NCBI GenBank assembly: GCA_021796135.1
Contig: JAJYOQ010000296.1
Location: 1-5,462 of the forward strand
Source of the DNA: Bacteroidota bacterium
GTDB taxonomy: Bacteria > Bacteroidota > Ignavibacteria > Ignavibacteriales > Ignavibacteriaceae
Direction: 5' to 3'
Length of the DNA: 5,462 nucleotides
A model generated the notes under the pieces. The model was given only the letters and a program-made list of their open reading frames with translations. It was not told the origin of the DNA and made no database searches. The position numbers and the translations under genes were made by a program. Every line of letters starts with the position of its first letter. Within the stretch, counting starts at the first letter, position 1. Of this stretch, positions 5,364 to 5,462 are shown one piece after another.

Positions 5364-5462
5364 CTGCCTGTTTATAGTAAAAAAGTATATAAACGGAAGT
5401 TAGCTTTACTACTGAAGTATAGGGAAATGTGGACTGATCTTTCATAGTAAAGAAATATCTAA
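5364..5462. other. non-coding right edge with short repeats
   Basis: No coding frame is supported. An imperfect 20-bp direct repeat occurs at 5373-5392 and 5443-5462, with 16 of 20 bases the same. An 8-bp inverted repeat, CTTTACTA / TAGTAAAG, lies at 5404-5411 and 5445-5452. These may belong to the REP-like element or to the leader of a gene beyond the window. Confidence 0.4.

Overview
The window looks like an AT-rich chromosomal segment from a Bacteroidota/Chlorobiota-group bacterium, most likely of the Ignavibacteria type. The main clue is a C-terminal sorting domain of the type IX secretion system (T9SS). It shows the Y-P-N-P-F-N-P-S-T motif and the ending '[22 protein letters not shown]', a form typical of Ignavibacteria. 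A homodimeric-type pyruvate dehydrogenase E1 and Bacteroidetes-style TAnnTTTG promoter motifs fit this. The assignment is inference from motifs, not from a search.

Layout, left to right. (1) 1-460, minus strand: the first 153 codons of aceE, running off the left edge. (2) 461-845: no gene, ending in a clear minus-strand intrinsic terminator (791-816). (3) 846-1004, minus: a 3' fragment of a T9SS sorting domain (copy 1). (4) 1071-2114 and 2127-3200, minus: two tandem, gap-free paralogous lipoproteins, about 84% identical by hand alignment. They carry propeller-like IWG-x-x-PNDVW...HFDG-x-x-W repeats but have unrelated signal peptides. (5) 3274-3349: a 38-bp unit repeated twice, built from six TACGTA palindromes. 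(6) 3395-3779, minus: a longer T9SS sorting-domain pseudogene with a frameshift (copy 2). Its last 146 bp are about 95% identical to copy 1. (7) 3780-4619, minus: an alpha/beta hydrolase of the prolyl-oligopeptidase/dienelactone-hydrolase type with a visible Ser-Asp-His triad. (8) 4744-5301, plus: a membrane-anchored DUF192 protein, divergent from the hydrolase. (9) 5301-5363: two adjacent perfect hairpins resembling a REP doublet, then a short repeat-containing stretch to the right edge.

The genes do not form one obvious pathway. aceE belongs to central carbon metabolism. The two lipoproteins are probably co-transcribed (12-bp gap) and end at the shared terminator at 791-816. The hydrolase and the DUF192 gene are divergent across 124 bp. 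The most interesting part is the 828-3522 block. A recently duplicated lipoprotein pair is bracketed by direct repeats of a T9SS sorting-domain coding tail, with a palindrome array at one end. This suggests recombination or cassette turnover at conserved T9SS tails. I see no complete new multi-gene system, no transposase, no CRISPR array and no RNA gene.
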